Source: Actinomycetes bacterium (lineage in GTDB: Bacteria > Actinomycetota > Acidimicrobiia > Acidimicrobiales > RAAP-2). From it: DNA of 43,708 nt. The DNA is taken from contig JAJZDI010000023.1 in the NCBI GenBank assembly GCA_021806045.1, forward strand, positions 1-43,708, written 5' to 3'. The notes beneath the pieces were generated by a model, which was not told where the DNA came from, did not search any database, and was given only the letters and a program-made list of their open reading frames with translations. Below are positions 41,197-43,708 of the stretch, piece by piece (the first letter of the stretch is position 1; each line of letters begins with the position of its first letter). The position numbers were made by a program, and so were the translations under genes.

Positions 41197-43708
41197 GTGA
41201 ACAGGTCGCATCGTCCGGGGCCGTGGAACGTTTCGAGGGTGATCGGGCGGGTGTTCGGTGCGGGGTTCCTCCTGGTCGGAGTGGCGGCCGCCGGCGTGGC
41301 CTCGGGCCAGGCTGACGCATTGGGCACCGTGACCTTCGCCACCCAGGGGTGCACCACGTGGACGGTCCCGTCCGGGTTCTCCGGAGCGGTGACGGTCAAC
41401 GCGGTCGGGTCGGCGGGGCAGTCGGTCGGCGGCTGGGCTGCGGGCACCGGGGACGGGGTGAGCGAGACCATCTCTGTCACCGCTGGGCAGGCGTACGAGG
41501 TGTGCGTGGACGTCAACGGTGGAGCCGGTGGCGCCGGCGGGTCTGCGAACGGGAACGGAGGTGCGGGCGGCGGCGCTTCTTCGTTCAGCCTGGGCAGTTC
41601 GTTCGTCATCGTGGCCGGCGGCGGCGGCGGGGCCTCGAACAACGATCCCGATGCGGCAGGGAGTGCTGGCAACCCGGCAGGGAGCGCCGGCAGCCCAAGC
41701 CACTTCAGCGGTGGAGGGGGAACCCAGAGCGCCGGTGGCGTGGGGGGAACGGACACCACGGCAGGAGTGACCGTCCCTCCCGGCGCGCCGGGGACGGGTC
41801 CAGCCGTCAACATCAACACGGGGGCCATCATCCTGGGTTCGGGCGGTGCCGGAGGCAACATCTCGTCGACCGGCAATGCCTACAGCGGTGGTGCCGGCGG
41901 TGGAGGTGCCGGGCTCTACGGCGGCGGCGGTGGGGCGGCCGGAGCTGTGAGCGGTGGCGGAGAAATCGTCGCGGGCAACGGCGGTGGTGGATCGGACTAC
42001 TGCAGCGCCACCTGCACCGTGGCATCGGGCGCGGGTACGCAATTCGGCGCGGGGACGGCGCCGGGGGACGCCGAGGTGACCATCACCCCGGTAGCCGTCT
42101 CGCCGACCCTCGCCGCCACCGCTCCGGCCACAGGCACCTACGGCATCACCATCGGCGCGACGTCCGTGAACGCCACGGTGTCGGCGGGCAACAGTCCGGG
42201 CGGATCGCTCACCTTCGATGTCTTCGGCCCCGGGGCCGCACCGACGACCTGTGCGGGTGGTACCGCCGTCGGTACCAGCGTGCCGGTGACGGGCAACGGG
42301 GCCTACCACCCGACCGCCGGCTTCACGCCCACCGCGCCCGGCGACTACTGGTGGTACGTGTCGTACTCGGGTGACGGGTCCAACAACCCGGCAACGACCC
42401 CCTGCGGGGCGAGCATGCCCGAGACGGTCGTGGGCCAGGGCACCCAGGCCACCCTCACCATCACCACCACCAACGCCACCTACGGCCAGGCCCTCACCCT
42501 CGCCACGTCGGGCGGCACGACCGGCGGGACCGTCACCTACCAGGTGACCTCCACCGGCACGGCCGCCTGTTCCGTGATCGGCGCCAGCCTCTCCGCCGCG
42601 AGTGTGGGCACCTGCACCGTCGTGGCCACCATGGCCGGCAACGCGAACTACCAGGCGGTCTCCTCGTCGCCCACCACCATTACCGTGGGCCAGGGCACCC
42701 AGGCCACCCTCACCATCACCACCACCAACGCCACCTACGGCCAGGCCCTCACCCTCGCCACCAGCGGGGGCTCTACGGGCGGGACCGTCACCTACCAGGT
42801 GACCTCGGCTGGCAGCGCCAACTGCAGTGTGACCGGTGCCAGCCTCACCTTCACCAGTGCCGGCACCTGCACCGTCACCGCCACCATGCCCGGGAACACG
42901 AACTACCTGTCGGTCTCGTCTGCGCCCACCACCATCACCGTGGCCCAGGCCACTCAGGCCGCCCTCACCATCACCACCACGTCCGCCACCTACGGCCAGT
43001 CCCTCACCCTGGCCACCAGCGGGGGCACGACCGGCGGGACCGTCACCTACCAGGTGACCTCCACCGGCAGCGCCAACTGCAGTGTGACCGGTGCCAGCCT
43101 CACCTTCACCAGTGCGGGCACCTGCACCGTCACCGCCACCATGCCCGGGAACACGAACTACCAGGCGGTCTCCTCGTCGCCCACCGTCATCACCGTGGCC
43201 CAGGCCACTCAGGCCGCCCTCACCATCACCACCACGTCCGCCACCTACGGACAGGCCCTCACCCTCGCCACCACCGGCGGCACGACCGGCGGGACCGTCA
43301 CCTACCAGGTGACCGACCCCGGCAGTGCCAACTGCAGTGTGACCGGATCGACCCTCACCACCACCGGTGCCGGCACCTGCACCGTCACCGCCACCATGCC
43401 CGGGAACACGAACTACCTGTCGGTTTCCTCGGTGCCCACCGTCATCACCGTGGGCCAGGGCACCCAGGCCCCCCTCATCATCACCAGCACGAACGCCACC
43501 TACGGCACCGCCCTCACCCTCGCCACCAGCGGGGGCACGACCGGCGGGACCGTCACCTACCAGGTGACCGACCCCGGCAGTGCCAACTGCAGTGTGACCG
43601 GATCGACCCTCACCACCACCGGTGCCGGCACCTGCACCGTCACCGCCACCATGGCCGGGAACACGAACTACCTGTCGGTCTCGTCTGCGCCCACCACCAT
43701 CACCGTGG
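41197..43708 (+). CDS. secreted repeat protein, 3' end outside the window (partial)
   Basis: The frame is open from 41197 to the window end (837 codons so far). Residues 1-42 form a signal peptide (Arg-rich start, 'VFGAGFLLVGVAAAGVA' core, cleavage near A-D-A). Residues about 45-110 resemble a beta domain, about 108-290 are extremely Gly-rich (G-G-A-G-G type), about 295-410 look like an Ig-like domain, and from about 412 there are 85-residue repeats, each with two Cys (in 'NCSVTGA' and 'GTCTVTATM') and an 'ATYGQALTLAT' start. Such Ig-like/MBG-type repeats build stalks of surface proteins in high-GC Gram-positives. The GTG start follows GGAAGGGCAGGA. It probably extends by several more repeats and an anchor domain. 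Adhesion or surface layer function is inference. Confidence 0.88.
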   Translation, partial: MNRSHRPGPWNVSRVIGRVFGAGFLLVGVAAAGVASGQADALGTVTFATQGCTTWTVPSGFSGAVTVNAVGSAGQSVGGWAAGTGDGVSETISVTAGQAYEVCVDVNGGAGGAGGSANGNGGAGGGASSFSLGSSFVIVAGGGGGASNNDPDAAGSAGNPAGSAGSPSHFSGGGGTQSAGGVGGTDTTAGVTVPPGAPGTGPAVNINTGAIILGSGGAGGNISSTGNAYSGGAGGGGAGLYGGGGGAAGAVSGGGEIVAGNGGGGSDYCSATCTVASGAGTQFGAGTAPGDAEVTITPVAVSPTLAATAPATGTYGITIGATSVNATVSAGNSPGGSLTFDVFGPGAAPTTCAGGTAVGTSVPVTGNGAYHPTAGFTPTAPGDYWWYVSYSGDGSNNPATTPCGASMPETVVGQGTQATLTITTTNATYGQALTLATSGGTTGGTVTYQVTSTGTAACSVIGASLSAASVGTCTVVATMAGNANYQAVSSSPTTITVGQGTQATLTITTTNATYGQALTLATSGGSTGGTVTYQVTSAGSANCSVTGASLTFTSAGTCTVTATMPGNTNYLSVSSAPTTITVAQATQAALTITTTSATYGQSLTLATSGGTTGGTVTYQVTSTGSANCSVTGASLTFTSAGTCTVTATMPGNTNYQAVSSSPTVITVAQATQAALTITTTSATYGQALTLATTGGTTGGTVTYQVTDPGSANCSVTGSTLTTTGAGTCTVTATMPGNTNYLSVSSVPTVITVGQGTQAPLIITSTNATYGTALTLATSGGTTGGTVTYQVTDPGSANCSVTGSTLTTTGAGTCTVTATMAGNTNYLSVSSAPTTITV
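42430..43708 (+). repeat. 255-bp tandem repeats, five complete units
   Basis: Units start with GTGG(G/C)CCAGG at 42430, 42685, 42940, 43195 and 43450, with a sixth beginning at 43705. Each is exactly 255 bases (85 codons). Similarity is high throughout; the third and fourth units share GTGGCCCAGGCCACTCAGGC starts, while the others have GTGGGCCAGGGCACCCAGGC. This mosaic indicates duplication and exchange between units. Confidence 0.97.

Noticed and set aside
42430-43708. CRISPR array
   Set aside because: The repeats are 255 bases, contiguous and in frame within one secreted protein; there are no spacers or cas genes.

Overview
The window is very GC-rich, densely packed actinobacterial DNA. 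Evidence includes many GTG starts, ATGA/GTGA/TGATG gene overlaps, promoters that look leaderless, an Lsr2-type C-terminal DNA-binding domain and a DUF1634 gene next to tauE. The lack of typical Streptomyces or Mycobacterium markers, together with ectoine/hydroxyectoine synthesis and cytoplasmic-type sulfatases, fits a marine or soil Acidimicrobiia-like organism. That placement is inference. No rRNA, tRNA, CRISPR array, transposase or phage gene was recognised.

Region 1 (1-2164) holds a YbjN-like protein and an ADP-ribosylglycohydrolase fused to a dual-specificity-phosphatase-like domain. Region 2 (2200-19440) is the most interesting part and looks like one regulon. It contains a GntR/HutC regulator, a short sulfatase, a tripartite tricarboxylate transporter (tctC-tctB-tctA) followed by a large sulfatase, then a tightly coupled run of large sulfatase, metallo-beta-lactamase-fold protein with lost metal ligands, molybdopterin oxidoreductase, class III aminotransferase and Nramp-like transporter. 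Copies of a palindrome close to TGGTATATACCA lie before the regulator gene and before the three structural transcription units. In three of the four places the operator covers a -10 TATACC that sits exactly 17 bases after a recognisable -35. The simplest reading is an inducible pathway that imports an organic anion, removes sulfate esters and processes the product oxidatively and by transamination. The substrate cannot be read from the sequence.

Region 3 (19569-26888) has an acyl-CoA synthetase-like gene and, on the other strand, a membrane molybdoenzyme of the SoeABC/PsrABC type in which the four-cluster ferredoxin subunit and the NrfD-like membrane anchor are fused in one protein, with a TorD-like chaperone. 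Region 4 (27105-32112) has an ERCC4 nuclease-Lsr2 fusion gene, the complete ectABCD hydroxyectoine cluster, and a truncated second copy of the nuclease gene's 3' end. The ect genes are therefore bracketed by direct repeats, as expected from a single-crossover integration or duplication.

Region 5 (32191-40927) contains a TauE/SafE-like exporter, a DUF1634 protein and a second GntR/HutC regulator in one operon; an intact metallo-beta-lactamase hydrolase (paralogue of the degenerate one); a PAS-PAS-GGDEF-EAL protein; and a thiamine-diphosphate enzyme coupled to an NAD-dependent epimerase. Region 6 (41197 to the window end) is the N-terminal part of a large secreted protein with a glycine-rich stretch followed by five complete 255-bp tandem repeats, running off the end of the window.

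Sulfur is a recurring theme (three Cys-type sulfatases, two alkylsulfatase-like MBL proteins, a possible sulfite dehydrogenase, a possible sulfite/organosulfur exporter), but a formylglycine-generating enzyme, needed to activate Cys-type sulfatases, was not seen here and should lie elsewhere in the genome.
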